A stretch of DNA of 64,000 bases. Origin: Cylindrodendrum hubeiense. Lineage: Eukaryota > Ascomycota > Sordariomycetes > Hypocreales > Nectriaceae. Below are positions 1-11,765 of the stretch, piece by piece. Under the pieces are notes generated by a model, which saw only the letters and a list, made by a program, of their open reading frames with translations, did not search any database and was not told the origin of the DNA. The stretch covers positions 124,001 to 188,000 of the forward strand of contig JAANBB010000021.1 in NCBI GenBank assembly GCA_014621425.1, given 5' to 3'. The translations under genes and the position numbers were made by a program. Each line of letters opens with the position of its first letter. The first letter of the stretch is position 1.

Positions 1-1119
1 AAAACTAGACCGTGCGTATCAAGACATGCTTAGGTTTAAACGTATTATGACCGAGGCTCGCTTTGCCGAGATTGTTGAGACCCGCTTCACATGGCAGACG
101 AGAACGGAGCCCTGGGGTACTCCGTACAGAAGACGTTGGAGGAGATTAGAGGGCGGACGAAGAATATGCTTAACACATCTGCTTATCACTGCGCCACTAA
201 GAGGACCCGTGGCTGAAGAATACATGGTGTGGCTGTCAGTCCTGTTGGCGTCCTGCGCGTCCATAAGACGGGAATAAAATCGTATTGGGCGGCCTTGTGA
301 CCCGATGTCTCATCCCTGCTCTGCTCCCCCTTTCCATTCTGGACAGACAATACTATAAATGCTCAATATGTGCCATGAAGCCTGTAGTCTAGATGCCCAG
401 GCGACATGGTTCGTCTTGACGTGTTGCAATTTGACTATAAGAAGGGAGAGCTGCCCGTTCATTTCGACAAAGCATGAGGTGCTTGCAGCGCGCAATGAAT
501 GCGTGCATGTGGCCCGCGCTAAAATTAGCAGATAAGGCTCTTTTTTGTAGTATCCACTTGGGCGGCGCTCACATCACGGCATTTTCGCTCAACCCTGGCC
601 GATCGGACTTTTCGGATGGGCCGGGTCGGCAAGATCACCTTCACTTACACCCAACGCCAGCGCCATGGCAGGCGGTATCCGCTCGAGGACCCTGGCCCTG
701 CATTTCACATGTTAAACCAGTTGAGCCGCATCACGTACATTCTTGGCGGCGACCCCTGCGTGCAGTCGTCGTTCCTCGGCACTTCACCTGGTAGTCAGAT
801 GACAGCAACGATGGATCTGGCAGGTGGCCCCATCGTGACGAGTCCGCCCTCGGCGCCGATAAACCAGAATCTGTCATAGGGGAAGAGTCAGTCGACAAGT
901 GGGCGTCACGTCATTTCTCGGGATCCTAATCCGAGTCCAGCTGGCCGGCGTTTCCGAGTGAGTCCCGCCAGACAAGGGGTTAGATGATATATATGTACTC
1001 GGCCAAGAATATGTGCGAGTTCTGTTTTGGCCAAGAAACCAAGTCGCTGGTTCATCTAGATCTTCACCGCTTCGAGCCGTAGATTGTAACCCTGGAACGC
1101 CCAACATCGACATCAGCCC
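1..1119. other. Left-edge stretch without a supportable gene
   Basis: An open frame runs on the plus strand from base 2 to a stop at 277 and could be the 3' end of a gene that starts outside the window, but its translation (Arg/Trp rich) matches nothing I recognise. The rest holds only short overlapping frames on both strands. The last few hundred bases are presumably the promoter of the MFS gene that follows. Confidence 0.3.
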
Positions 1120-2870
1120 ATGATTCATGGAACCCAAGCACCGATGAGCGACGACGAAACGCTCGGGCCTAGCCCAAGACGTCGGTCTGTCTTGAATCTT
1201 CTGCTCGACAAGGCCCGCGTTGACGATTCTGTACGCCATCACCAGTACCGCGGCAAGGGAACGCCCGACGATCCCTTCATCATTGCCTGGATACCCGACG
1301 ACACTGGAAACCCTCACAACTGGCCCAAATGGCTACGATGGATGATAACCATGGTCTCGGCCATGACGTGTTTTGTTGTCGCCTTCAGTTCGAGTGCATA
1401 CACTGGTAGGTCCATCCAGTATCACGCAAACGGCAGCTACTAATCGAAGCCAGGAACCATGACGGAACTGATGATACACTTTGAGGCGAGCCAGACATTG
1501 ATCACCGGAGGCGTCTCATTATACGTTTTGGGCTTCGCCCTTGGCCCCCTGGTTTGGGCACCGCTTTCCGAGATATATGGCCGCCAAATCGTCTTCTGTG
1601 TCAGCTACGGCACCTATGCCGTCTTCAGCGCTGCCTGCACAGCCGATCGGAATGTTGCGACTCTCTTGGTTCTGCGCTTCTTCGCTGGTGCCTTCGGATC
1701 ATCGCCACTTACAAATGCCGGAGGTGTCATCTCGGACGTGTTTGAGGCCAATGAGCGAAGCATTGCCATGGGAGTCTTCTCGCTTGCTCCGGCCATGGGA
1801 CCAACACTCGGTCCCTTTATCGGCGGCTACCTGGGCCAGGATAAGGGTTGGAGATGGGTAAGTTCCCTCTATCTCTTCTAGAATTTGGACTGGATAGCTG
1901 ACATCGGTTGATAGGTGATGGGCTTGATGGCTATTCTCGCCGGCTTTTCTTGGATGCTGGGGGTTGCATTGGTTCCTGAAACCTACTCACCCGTCATTCT
2001 CAAGCAACGAAGTAAAGTTCTTTCGGCCGAAACGGGCAAGGTCTACAAGACAGAGCTTGAAGTACAAGACGCGAACTCGTCCCCATCGAAGATACTGAGG
2101 AATGCCCTCACCCGTCCATTTGCTCTGCTCTTCGCCGAACCCATCGTTCTTATCCTGTCCATCTACACGGCCATTCTCTACGGCACGCTGTACATGCTCT
2201 TTGGAGCGTACCCCGTTGTGTTCCAGCTCCAGAGAGGCTGGTCTGCCGGCAAAGGAGGTCTGGCGTTCCTTGGCATCGCTGTTGGCATGTTCGCCGCTGT
2301 GCCGACTGTCGCATTGATAAATAGATGGTACATCAAAAAGTCAGCTGAAGTTCCCGATGGCGCACTTGTGCCTGAGCTACGTTTACCGGGAGGCATGATT
2401 GGTAGCATCGCGCTTCCAGCTGGAATGTTTTGGTTTGCTTGGTGAGTCTCAGTATCAACACCCTTTTGGGAAAACATCTAACCCGCTTGACTAATAGGAC
2501 CACTTACCGTTCCGTACATTGGATGTCTCCCATTGCAGCCGGTGTCCCCTTTGGATTTGGCCTTACACTTATTTTCACTGCTGTGTTCAGCTATCTTATC
2601 GACGCTTACACCATCTACGCTGCATCGGCTCTTGCAGCCAACACTGTCCTCCGATCACTATTCGGAGCGGCATTCCCTATGTTTACAAAGCAAATGTACG
2701 ACAAGCTTGGAACGCAATGGGCGAGCTCCCTCCCGGGATTTCTTGCCCTTGCGTGCGTGCCGGTGCCCTTCGTTCTGTGGAAACATGGGCCTGCGATCCG
2801 CAAGAAGTGCAAGTACGCTGCGCGGGCTGCCGCCGCGGCGGAAATGGATGATAGAATTGAAAGCAGCTAA
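1120..2870 (+). CDS. MFS drug/polyamine exporter, DHA1 type
   Basis: Predicted plasma-membrane proton antiporter of the major facilitator superfamily (12-14 helix drug:H+ antiporter group 1). Exons 1120-1405, 1454-1857, 1915-2441 and 2498-2870 join in frame to give 529 aa. The cytosolic N-terminus contains the [26 protein letters not shown] lead-in usual for fungal DHA1 proteins. The signature loop after helix 2 (around residues 125-142) reads [15 protein letters not shown], and the helix 5 region has the [13 protein letters not shown] motif of antiporters. The first intron has GTAGGT and a CTACTAATC branch site. A second ATG at 1144 (MSDDET) is an equally good start. Substrate cannot be read from sequence: toxins, drugs or polyamines are typical. 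No biosynthetic genes flank it, so it is not obviously a cluster exporter. Confidence 0.9.
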
Positions 2871-3050
2871 TGGAGGAAACGGGATAGAACTATAGATTTA
2901 GAGAGCAATAACTAGACTGACTTAGTGATTTAGATAATAGCGCGTCCTGGATATTTCAGAGGATTTATATATTAGTTGCCATGAAGGCGCAAGGCCAAAT
3001 AAAGCACGGCTACCAATCCACCTAATAAACTCGCTTGTGATTGTTCCTCC

Positions 3051-5362
3051 TTACTTCAGCATTTCAAGAGCCCGGATTCGGTTCTGTGCCAGCATCGACA
3101 ATCTCTCCATATCAATCTTCTTCTCAGTGTCCTTGAGACTCAGGAGATGCGCGGTCTTGACGAGGTTTTTGATCTCGCGCCCGTTGAGACTCAAATCAGC
3201 GAGGTCGTTCAACTCCGTTTCGCTGATCGAAAATTTATCCCGGCCAGTCTTGGAGATGAAGTTATCCCACACAAGGCGCCGTGCAGCCACTGTCAGATCC
3301 ACGTATGGTAGGAAGAGGTCAACGCGTGACTGAACGGCGTGATCCAGATTCGAAGTGCGGTTTGTAGTCATGAAGCAAATTCCTTGGTAGTATTCGAGTT
3401 TGGTGAGGAAGACTAATAAGTTGAGGTTGTTAGCGTTTGGTTTATGAGGCTGCTGACATGGGATAAATGGCTCGAGTAATGTGAAATATTGAGAGTGAAT
3501 GAGGGAGCTCTCACCTGCCACAAGCTCGTTTCTGGCCAGATCAACATTTGTACGAGCGTCAAGGAAGACATCTGCTTCGTCTAGTAGCAGCATTGCATTC
3601 CAAAGCTTACAAAGCTCCAGAGCATGGCTCAACGCAGCTTCAACTTCTTTGGGACCTGTTCCAAGATTCGCAGCACTCACAGAGTACAGAGGAACGCGAG
3701 CGCGCTCGGCAACTAGTACAAAAGGTGAGCAGATGTCGTTACTGAAGAGTGGGCAAATAATAAACGCACCTGCTTCGGCGGTGTATGTCTTTCCAACACC
3801 TGGGGGACCGAACATGAGGATAATGATTCCGCGACCTATATAAGGTCAGATTGCTAAGGGTAAATGAGGTGCACTGATATATACCCTTGTCTTGAACAAA
3901 ATCGTCAAAGTTATTGGCGGCGAGAGCTTTGTTCTCGACAAAGGCCCAAGCCAGTTCCTTTTCGTTACCAGGAAGGATGAGGTGCTTAAATGCTTCGTCG
4001 TTCCAAACCACCGGCGCCATGTCGTCAACGCAAAATTGGGCTGTGAAACATGTCAGTGAACCAGAGCCTGAGAATCCTCAGAAAAGATTAAAATACCCCA
4101 TTCCTTGGTCTTGAGATCCAGCCCTCTCACCCAAGGCGTTGCAAGAAGACACTGCTCGTCAGTAAGAGTGTCGAGGACCTCGCAGCGGGATTGGGCCTCC
4201 TTGAGAGACTTCCTGACTTGTCTGTATTGCCCATACCTTTGATACGAGTCGTAGGACTTGGAAGACCTGACGCTAGATACGGATCTGGATCTGGGACTGG
4301 CACTACTTTTGCGACTACTGGGCGTCCAATCCCTATCGCTGGTTCTTCCTTCGCGGTCGATTTGCCCCTCTTCCTCCAGTGATAGCAAATGAGGTTTAAT
4401 AATGTTGTTTGCAAGATAGTAAGCATAAGAGTCGATAATTACTCTTCCCGCAATCTGTTTTTATCAGTGATCCTGCTGTGGCGACGTAAAAATGGCAGGG
4501 GAGTTACCGGTCGTTCGTCATGCCCACTTGGCCTCAAAAGAATTTTGGTTCCGATGCAAGTCTGGAAATGGTAGCCACGAAAGCTCTCGAACTTGCGCCC
4601 CCGTTGAATAGTACGCTCCTTGATCTGAGCCGCAAGCGGGTTGAAGCTGAGGGGGTAGACTGGGAGAGAAACAACACGCTCCAACTCAAAGTGGTTGATA
4701 TGGACCTGAGTGGTTGTGTAGCCACACCGCTCGCCATTCCAGTCGAGGTAGTTGAGATGAATGACCCAATATGGGGGCCCTCTTTCTGGGGTGATCAATT
4801 TGTACTTGGTAACGCGGCAGACGGCCTCGACACCACTGAGGGTAGTCATGACCAGCTCACCAGGTGGTAATATCTGCCAGACATCCTGAAAGGAAATCTT
4901 GCCCGTAACCTTGGTGCGGGCCACAGCTGCGATAGACGTGGCAAGGATTGGACGGAGGAATGCTATCAGATGGTGGGCGGCTGTATCATCCGCAGATATA
5001 TCGCTCGTGTCCTCACACAACGTGAGGAGGCGGTCCCAACGGTGCACAATGGGTTTGTACGGGGGAGTGAAGGTCCAATTCTGGAGATCTAGATCCAAGT
5101 CCTGGTACTTGGCCAAGGCTTCTCCGAGGTGACTTCTCATCTGAGGGTCTTGGATAGTGAAGGACTCAGTTCGCCATTTCCTGTGCTTGTAGACAAAGCG
5201 ATGAATAATGGGATCAGCCAAGATACTCGTTTCGAGGTCTTTTTGTAGTTCTTCCAAATTGTCGAATTTGGACCAAATGTCGTTGTCCCAACCAGACAGT
5301 TTGAAGAGCGTTGTCACACCAAGCACCGCCGCGTCGGGCTTTGAAGTCTGTTTGTCGCTCAT
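3051..5362 (-). CDS. AAA+ ATPase of the fungal ATAD3/DUF7025-type family
   Basis: Six exons (5362-4508, 4454-4097, 4040-3885, 3835-3770, 3712-3515, 3412-3051) give 664 aa. The N-terminal half has the conserved region found in these fungal proteins (up to the GRVIIDSYAYY stretch near residue 290). The C-terminal half is an AAA+ module with Walker A GPPGVGKT (about residue 465), Walker B LLLDEADVF (about 520), sensor-1 MTTNRT and the SRVDLFLPY box with its arginine. A Ser/Arg-rich linker lies near residues 310-360. The family is abundant in filamentous fungi and is often a central nucleotide-dependent remodelling enzyme of unknown substrate. It has all residues for ATP hydrolysis. The molecular client is unknown. 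Every intron is 50-100 bp with regular GT/AG ends. Confidence 0.9.
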
Positions 5363-6127
5363 TGTATTGAGAATCGCAGAGGAATTATAACTTGAAATGA
5401 TTGAGGGAAAAAGATTGATAAGGAGAATGAATTAAAGGCGGGTGTCATCAACTTAAGAACTGCGGCTGAACTTATTGAGCTGACGAGGCTTGCTGTAAGA
5501 ACGGCACTATTCTGTACTACGTTCTCCATTTCTGGATCAATTTTCACCAGTCATTCTCAGCAATCGTCGCGTCTGCCTGGACTGGATAGCAAATAATGGA
5601 CCCGAGTCCAGCATTGGCTAGCCCAATGGCCTCAGATCAGGCAGCAACGCGTCGCGTTTACATGCAGTTGGTCGAGTTGACAAGTGACTCGGTTGTGATC
5701 CAATCGTAGGGTTTGGGTGGGGGCTGCAGTGCTGTGGGTTGTCCTGGACAACGGCCTGTCCTGTACCAACAAAATCATATCCTAGTGACCTATCAATAAG
5801 TAGGCCAAGGTCGGCGTTCACGGTCCAAAATTCACGGTACAAATGTCTTATCGGAGACTTTTACTGCCTGGCAGTGAACCGAGCCAGAATTGGTTGGTGG
5901 GGCGTGAAGTTCCTTGTACAGCAATCGTTCGACGTCAGCGTCAATCTTAGAGACACGGCTAAAAATTCACTTCAACGTGCGTTTGTGACAGTTAATTCAA
6001 GTAGGTGATGTCGCAATGAGTCTACTATTCGGCTGCTTGCGGATCGTGTCAACGCCTTGGTGACGAGAGGCTTGTCTAAGCATGTTTGTTCAAGATTGTT
6101 GTTCTATGTCACAAAATACACCTAAGA
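5363..6127. other. Intergenic region between AAA+ ATPase and GNAT gene
   Basis: About 765 bases containing the promoter of the minus-strand ATPase and the 3' side of the acetyltransferase. Only short frames below 90 codons occur and none resembles a known protein. Confidence 0.4.
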
Positions 6128-6856
6128 TCAAACAACTTTCTCCCATTCCACCTCACTAGGTTCCTTCCAATAATCCGTTCCACTTAATGAGAAGCCCATC
6201 TTTTCCAACACTCTTCCACTCTGGCTATTCTCCCTCTCCGTCTCGGCGAGAAACCTTCTCGCCCCTCTTTCACTGACAGCCCACTGCATAACCGCTTCCG
6301 CGGCTTCCTTGGCTAGACCTTTTCCCCAATAGTCTTGGCTTAGACCGTAACGAAGTTCAATCATTTCTAACCATGGGGGTAATGGCTCATCTTCTTCCGT
6401 CCGAGCCGGCATTGACGTCGTGGTGGCGTCGCGTACACCAGCATAGCCCACCCATGTAATAGGATCTAGGGTCTGCTGATCGGACTGGACTAGCTCATTA
6501 TAATCCTCTCCTTCGAAAATACGCAGCTGGTGAATTGATTCTCCCAATGACCTTCCTTTGTCAAGTCCCCCATTCTCCATCGATGCACGAAGACCAACGG
6601 CAAAATCACCCATTCCTCTCTTTCCCCAACGGTGGACAACGTCCTTCAATACCATCTGATGAGTCTTTTCTTCATCCCAGATCATCGGGGGAATATGGTG
6701 GCCAAAGGCCGTCTTGCAAAACAGGGCATTTGCATGTAAGCTTGCGTAAAGAGCGCAATATGATGGGAGTGAGATGGCGCTTGGTGTTGGTACAATAATG
6801 AGGCGGTTCGTCAGAAGGACGAAAGGGGGCTGGCTTTCGGAATTGGAAGATGCCAT
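6128..6856 (-). CDS. GNAT-family N-acetyltransferase (Acetyltransf_3 type)
   Basis: Single-exon protein of 242 aa when started at the ATG at 6856 (MASSNSES). The frame stays open further upstream to 7036, but that extension looks like untranslated leader. The N-terminus has the TNRLIIVPTP strand typical of RimJ/RimL-like proteins (family form: T-x-RL-x-L), and the C-terminal half has LRYGLSQDYWGKGLAKEAAEAV, i.e. the acetyl-CoA-binding motif A (Q/R-x-x-G-x-G/A with YWGKGLAKEA), followed by FLAETERENSQSGRVLEKMGF, the usual N-x-x-S-x-x-x-x-E-K-x-GF ending. It should transfer acetyl from acetyl-CoA to an amine, probably a small molecule or protein N-terminus. Divergently transcribed from the neighbouring SDR gene with about 260 bp between starts. 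Confidence 0.85.
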   Translation of the reverse strand: MASSNSESQPPFVLLTNRLIIVPTPSAISLPSYCALYASLHANALFCKTAFGHHIPPMIWDEEKTHQMVLKDVVHRWGKRGMGDFAVGLRASMENGGLDKGRSLGESIHQLRIFEGEDYNELVQSDQQTLDPITWVGYAGVRDATTTSMPARTEEDEPLPPWLEMIELRYGLSQDYWGKGLAKEAAEAVMQWAVSERGARRFLAETERENSQSGRVLEKMGFSLSGTDYWKEPSEVEWEKVV

Positions 6857-7118
6857 CGTTATAAAAATAGCTGCAGCTATAATCGGTACTTGGTGGTTAT
6901 GATATAATGGGCTGTCCAATGTCGCAGTCTTGTCTTGTGAGAGAAGAGGAATTGCGCCACCTGATTGAGTGGATGTAAGCATCACGGTCAGCACTAGTAC
7001 GGGAAAATTAATACTCCATTCCGGAAGAGCGGACAACTCATCTTACGCCAAGAATCATGCAACCACCAGTTTCTTGTAAATAATTATTTCTGATGAATAT
7101 CTATTAGATACCTAGGAG

Positions 7119-8054
7119 ATGCGCGAAATTATCGTTAATTTGCTCTTGGGGGTAGGGCTCCTTGCCGCGATCAATTCCCTTTTTCAAGTCGCTTGCTTCC
7201 TCCTCATCTACCTTCGCCCATCCAAACTGCACCGCTATCGACACACCACGGCTGGAAAACCTGCGTGGGCTTTTGTCACTGGTTCCTCGGACGGCATTGG
7301 AAAAGCATATGCCTTTGAGCTTGCCTCTCGTGGCTTCAACGTGGCTTTGCATGGTCGCAGCTCCGCAAAACTAGCAAAACTCAGCGAGGAGCTTACGGCG
7401 GCATTCCCAAACCGCTCGTTCAAGACGATCGTTGCCGACGCGTCGCAATGTGCAACCGATGAGATTGTTTCGGCGTTGCAAGGCCACAACCTGACGGTCC
7501 TGATAAACAACGCCGGCGGTGGTCCAGTACCGAGTTTTGGCATGGTTTCTGACTACACCGAGAAAGAGATTATGGACAACGTGAACCTCAATGCTACTTT
7601 TCCGGCGTTGCTGCTCTCGAGGTTGCTCCCGACGCTGGTATGCAATGCACCAAGCTTGGTCATCAATATGGGCTCCATGGCAGATAACGGGCTGCCACTC
7701 ATGTCATTCTACAATGGGAGCAAGGCCTTTAGCCGCATCCTTTGTCAAACCATGGCAAATGACATGGTCCTCGAGGGCCACGCAGTGGAGGTCATGTGTG
7801 TGCAGACGGGAGGTGTCACCGGGACAAGCCATATCAAGATTAAGCCTGATCTGTTCAATCCGGATACAAGGACATTTGTAAAGGCGGCACTGGCGAGAGT
7901 GGGATGCGGGAGAGCCGTGGTAGTGGGATACTTTCCCCATGCTTTGCAGCAAGTTATGTCCGACATGATGCCCGGAATTATAAAGCAGAAAGTATTCATC
8001 AACGTCATGAAACAGCGGAGAGAGGGTGAAAGAGAGCGAATGAAGAACAACTGA
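7119..8054 (+). CDS. SDR, 3-oxoacyl-CoA reductase / 17-beta-HSD12-like
   Basis: Intronless 311-aa short-chain dehydrogenase. An N-terminal hydrophobic segment (residues 5-32) should anchor it in the ER membrane, as in the very-long-chain 3-oxoacyl-CoA reductases. The cofactor loop is TGSSDGIG (54-61), NNAG lies at 130-133, and the catalytic residues are Ser186, Tyr198 and Lys202 in the FYNGSK motif. Length and architecture match the KAR/Let-767/HSD17B12 family, which reduces 3-ketoacyl-CoA with NADPH during fatty-acid elongation. The essential fungal KAR1 orthologue is usually about 330-350 aa with an ER retrieval signal, so this shorter protein may instead be a paralogue acting on another ketone. 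The C-terminus is basic (KQRREGERERMKNN). Confidence 0.88.
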   Translation: MREIIVNLLLGVGLLAAINSLFQVACFLLIYLRPSKLHRYRHTTAGKPAWAFVTGSSDGIGKAYAFELASRGFNVALHGRSSAKLAKLSEELTAAFPNRSFKTIVADASQCATDEIVSALQGHNLTVLINNAGGGPVPSFGMVSDYTEKEIMDNVNLNATFPALLLSRLLPTLVCNAPSLVINMGSMADNGLPLMSFYNGSKAFSRILCQTMANDMVLEGHAVEVMCVQTGGVTGTSHIKIKPDLFNPDTRTFVKAALARVGCGRAVVVGYFPHALQQVMSDMMPGIIKQKVFINVMKQRREGERERMKNN

Positions 8055-8512
8055 TTATTTATGATTTGGTACGTGCTAATGCACCTTGAAAATGTAATTA
8101 ATTTGGTTGTGAAGATAAATACGACATAGTATGGGATAGAGGAGGTGAGATGGATAGACCAAGAATGTAGAGGTGACTATAATAATATATTGTCATTTAG
8201 AAGCCGTCCCACCCAGTACCCATCCCTCACCTGTAAACGCCGGTACAAGATAGTACTCAATTCCCCTGCGACCTGCGCCCAGTACTGGTATCAAAAACTT
8301 GACGAGAGCCACTGTGGCCCTCGTCTAACATCACACTGTCCTAAATTTCTTTCCCCAAATATTTGACCAATCTGTGGCCAATTTATGTAAAAGTTTGGCG
8401 CATTAAACGTCGGCGAGAAGACCAGGAACTTGCGCCTCCTGCCACAACTTGACTTATTACTCCGTACACGCTCAAGAATCCTCTATAACGGACGATCAGC
8501 TGTCTAGATGCA
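8055..8512. other. Convergent intergenic region
   Basis: Lies between the 3' ends of the SDR gene and the ankyrin gene. A 73-codon frame (8145-8366) is present, but it shows no family features and I do not consider it a gene. Confidence 0.4.
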
Positions 8513-10681
8513 TCAAAATTGATGCGTCTTTCTCCACCTCGGAGCTCTCAGTTGAGGACCCGGGCTGACGAGTCCTGTTGACGTACTTGATATTGAGTCT
8601 GAATCGAGGGAAGACCTTATTCGCAATCCTGAGTCCGCCGAAAACAATTCCGATATGTCCGAATTACTGAATCCTCGTGCCTTGAGGCGCTTTCGTGGAT
8701 CCCTCCGCACAGGGAATTTCTGTTCCCAAGTTGCCCCGTGGCTGACCAACTCCCGGACGATGGCCTCGAGAGCTGGTTTTGCCGTATCGGCCGCCCAGCA
8801 TGCAAGTACCAGCGGTGTTTCTCCCGTGAGGCAAGTGGCGTTTACATTGGCGTTGTGAGCGACAAGTGTTTCCACTAGATCAACCCGACCTTGCTGGCAG
8901 GCCAAGTGTAGAGCTGTCCGTTGAGAGCAATCCGCCGAGTTGATGTCTACGGGCTCCCAGTCTGTCCCTGGTGGGATACTATTACGTCGAGTTGCAGCTT
9001 CGATAAGCAGGTCCAGTGTCCTTTTGTCTTTGCACCTGTGTAATGGCGTCTGCCTCCGGATTCGATCTCGCACATGAACCAAGTAGGGAATAGTGAGAAG
9101 CATTTCGACCACATTATAGTTTGACCTATCTGCGGCCAGCAGCAGAGCTGTGTCGCCTGAATCGTCCCTGAGCGAATAGTATTCCGGCAACATCAGGTAT
9201 CGGAGAACGTCCATATCCATTTTAGGGTCAAGAGCCGCTTCGTGAAGTGATGTTCTGCCGTTCTCGTTCGTCAGTGGATTGAAGTATAGTTGCCGGTCCC
9301 TTTCTGACACTGTAAATCCCTTCTTTTCACACCAACCCAACGCTTTTGAAATTTCCACCGAGCTTGCAACTGGGTCCTCTCCAAACTCATCACGGACTCG
9401 CTTCTTGGTCACTTCTAGGTCAGGCCACATCCCGGAACACTCATAGACCTCATAGAGTAATCGAGAAGTTTGACGGATCTCGGCATCGTAAGCCAGCAAA
9501 TCCTGTTGTTTGAGGTAACCGTCGAATAGGGCAATTCTGAGAAAGTGGATTGCTGAGTTAATATCTTGGAGTTTGGCATACAGAGTCCCAATCGTTTGCC
9601 TTTCGCGGAATAGCTCATTCCGACTAGTGTCGTCGACCTTGGAGGCTAGATCATTGAGGCGATTGAGTGCAATCTGGAAGGACGCTTCCTCATAACTTTG
9701 GCAAGAGATGAGGATAAGAATGTATCGCTCTTCCAAGGAAACGTACTCGGCCATGTCCAATGGGTGATCATGCATCTCGCGCAGTTGCTCGCCACACTTG
9801 ATCGCGTCGAGTTGGAAGTTGGACGCAATGGTCGGCATCCCAGCTTCTTCTAACCGGGTTGCAAGGTCCTGGGTGACTTTGATCTTGTGCAATAATTCCT
9901 CTTTATTGAAGTTTTCATCAATTCCAAAGTCCCTTTGCGGCGTTGGTTGTATATTTATGCTTGGCTGTCGACCGACCCTGACCCGATCTGTTGCCGAGCT
10001 GGTGAATCCTATTTCGCGCATTGCAGCATCCTTCGCAATGTCGTGAGCGGACTCTTTCCATTTACGCAATTTGTCGTCGTCGTCTGAGACTTGTAGATGC
10101 AGTGCGTGAAGCTCGGTAAGGATCGGTCGGACGCTGGTTCTGGGAGCTGGGTCCAGCCTGGTACAAAGAAGTTAGAGGAGTTTGGCACTATTGGAAATGA
10201 CCCGTGTCGAAGATGAGGAAGCCGAAGATAATAGAGGAAATACATACAGTGATAGAAGAGCCACACTTAATTGAAATAGTTGAATGTTGCGGTCTACACG
10301 CTTCTCAAGGTGCGGGTCTTCTTGCAGTTTGATCTCCAAGGCAGTCAAGACTTGGCGTGGGATGGTTCGCTTTCCGAAACGACGGGGAAGAGCCACACTT
10401 GCGATCTTATGTTGAAGATCCTCAAGGTCATCCTTGAAGCACTGGAGATGTTCCCTTATCGATTCATAGTGCTTTCTTTCTGATATAGATAGACCTGCAC
10501 CCTTCCTCCTCTTCATTGTCTCCTCCATCCGCGACAAAGAAGTCTGCAATAGACGGTTTATTGCTCTCCAATGTTGGATTCTGGCTGGCGCATTTTTGAT
10601 GCTGCAGATAGCGGCGTCGATGGTTTTCCAGATAGCCACACTCGCTGTGATGAGCGAGACGATGGCCGAAGCGGTTTCCAT
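8513..10681 (-). CDS. Fungal-N (STAND-type N-terminal) and ankyrin-repeat protein
   Basis: Two exons (10681-10248 and 10157-8513) join in frame to give 692 aa. The start was set at the ATG at 10681 because METASAIVSLITASVAIWKTI is the standard beginning of the fungal N-terminal domain seen in NLR/STAND-like proteins. The first 145 residues form that helical domain. The middle (about 160-400) is a helical region resembling repeats of the TPR class. The C-terminal third has ankyrin repeats with recognisable cores: GRTSLHEAA, GDTALLLAADRSNYNVVEMLL, RTALHLACQQGRVDLVETLVAHNANVNA and GETPLVLACWAA. No NACHT or NB-ARC ATPase is present, so it is an N-domain plus repeat protein, not a full NLR. Such proteins are linked by family to fungal self/non-self signalling, but the role here is unknown. 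Confidence 0.82.
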
Positions 10682-11765
10682 ACTCTCCGTATTAGAACCA
10701 TGCCCAGGCATGGAGAGTCTCAAACGGGCTGCTCGGTAATTTGTGGATTCGAGCTGGCAGTAGTTGACGCAGGTTAACTTGCTCTCGGACAAACATCATT
10801 TCAGGCGGCCTCTGGTGCCGACATGACCAACTTGCGCTCACGTGGAGCCCGAGGCTTGGTATTTGGAATCAGCGTGCAACTGCTGTCCGCACAGGAACTT
10901 GCGCTGTCATACTCATTAGGCTTTCTCGTATTTCAGGCGGACGAGGCTGCAGGTTGCCTTGTTGTGACGGCCAATGATCGCTTGAAGAGAGTATTTCCGC
11001 GGGTCAGAGAAACATGGTTTGGGGCTGAATGTGATACCACATGCATTAGCTCAGTCATCTTCCCCAGTTCGCCAACCCGCCCTGGTTGACAGTTCCACGG
11101 GGCCCCGCACATCCGAGCTGTAGGTAATGATGGGGCAACCTATATGACGCGTTTAGTATGCATAGCCACTGTGTGGCTCAGGCGATACTCTTTGACTCAT
11201 ACATGCGTGTTCTGAGTCGCGTGTGCCCTGATTGATATATGTTCTTCACATACTGACCAGATAGCACTACGATTTCAATCCAGGCAACATACCCGCGACA
11301 TATTAGGACCAATATGGGCTCGGCTCCCAAGTTTCTTCTCAAGTTGGGCGGGGTTGATCAGGCCATCTCATGATTTGGAGAAGGATGGGTAGACAACCGA
11401 TCATTTGTGTAACCAGTTACCACTGCCTCCGGAGACTAATCGTGGCTCGCACTACCAATACAGCCCACATGTGATCACTGCATGGTGATTCATGATCACA
11501 GTGACCTAGTCAGCTGAAAATAAAGCCTCTTTGACCTCGTTTATGCACGTACGCTTACGTATTTGCACTTTCGCAGCCTGATTCTTTGCCAGCCTCGCCG
11601 AGCGAGTCATGCCACGGGAAGAAAGCCTCACCAGGTACACCCTCGATCAGCCTAAGGGGTAAACCGGAAAACTCCCAACTTGCAAGTACTTGTTCTTCAA
11701 AATACATCCCCCATATTGCACTATCATTGGGAATTCTTCAATATTGACTTGACGAGATTCTCAAC
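10682..11765. other. Divergent intergenic region, no gene seen
   Basis: About 1.08 kb between two divergent genes, so it should hold both promoters. An 88-codon frame at 10823-11089 has no family signal. A cluster of TGATCAC-type partial palindromes lies around 11470-11505, but the arms do not pair well enough to call a site. Confidence 0.4.

Noticed and set aside
874..1317. 147-codon minus-strand frame
   Set aside because: Overlaps the first exon of the MFS gene on the other strand and shows no family features.
11470..11505. Palindromic TGATCAC cluster as an operator
   Set aside because: Arms are interrupted and not symmetrical over more than about 7 bases.
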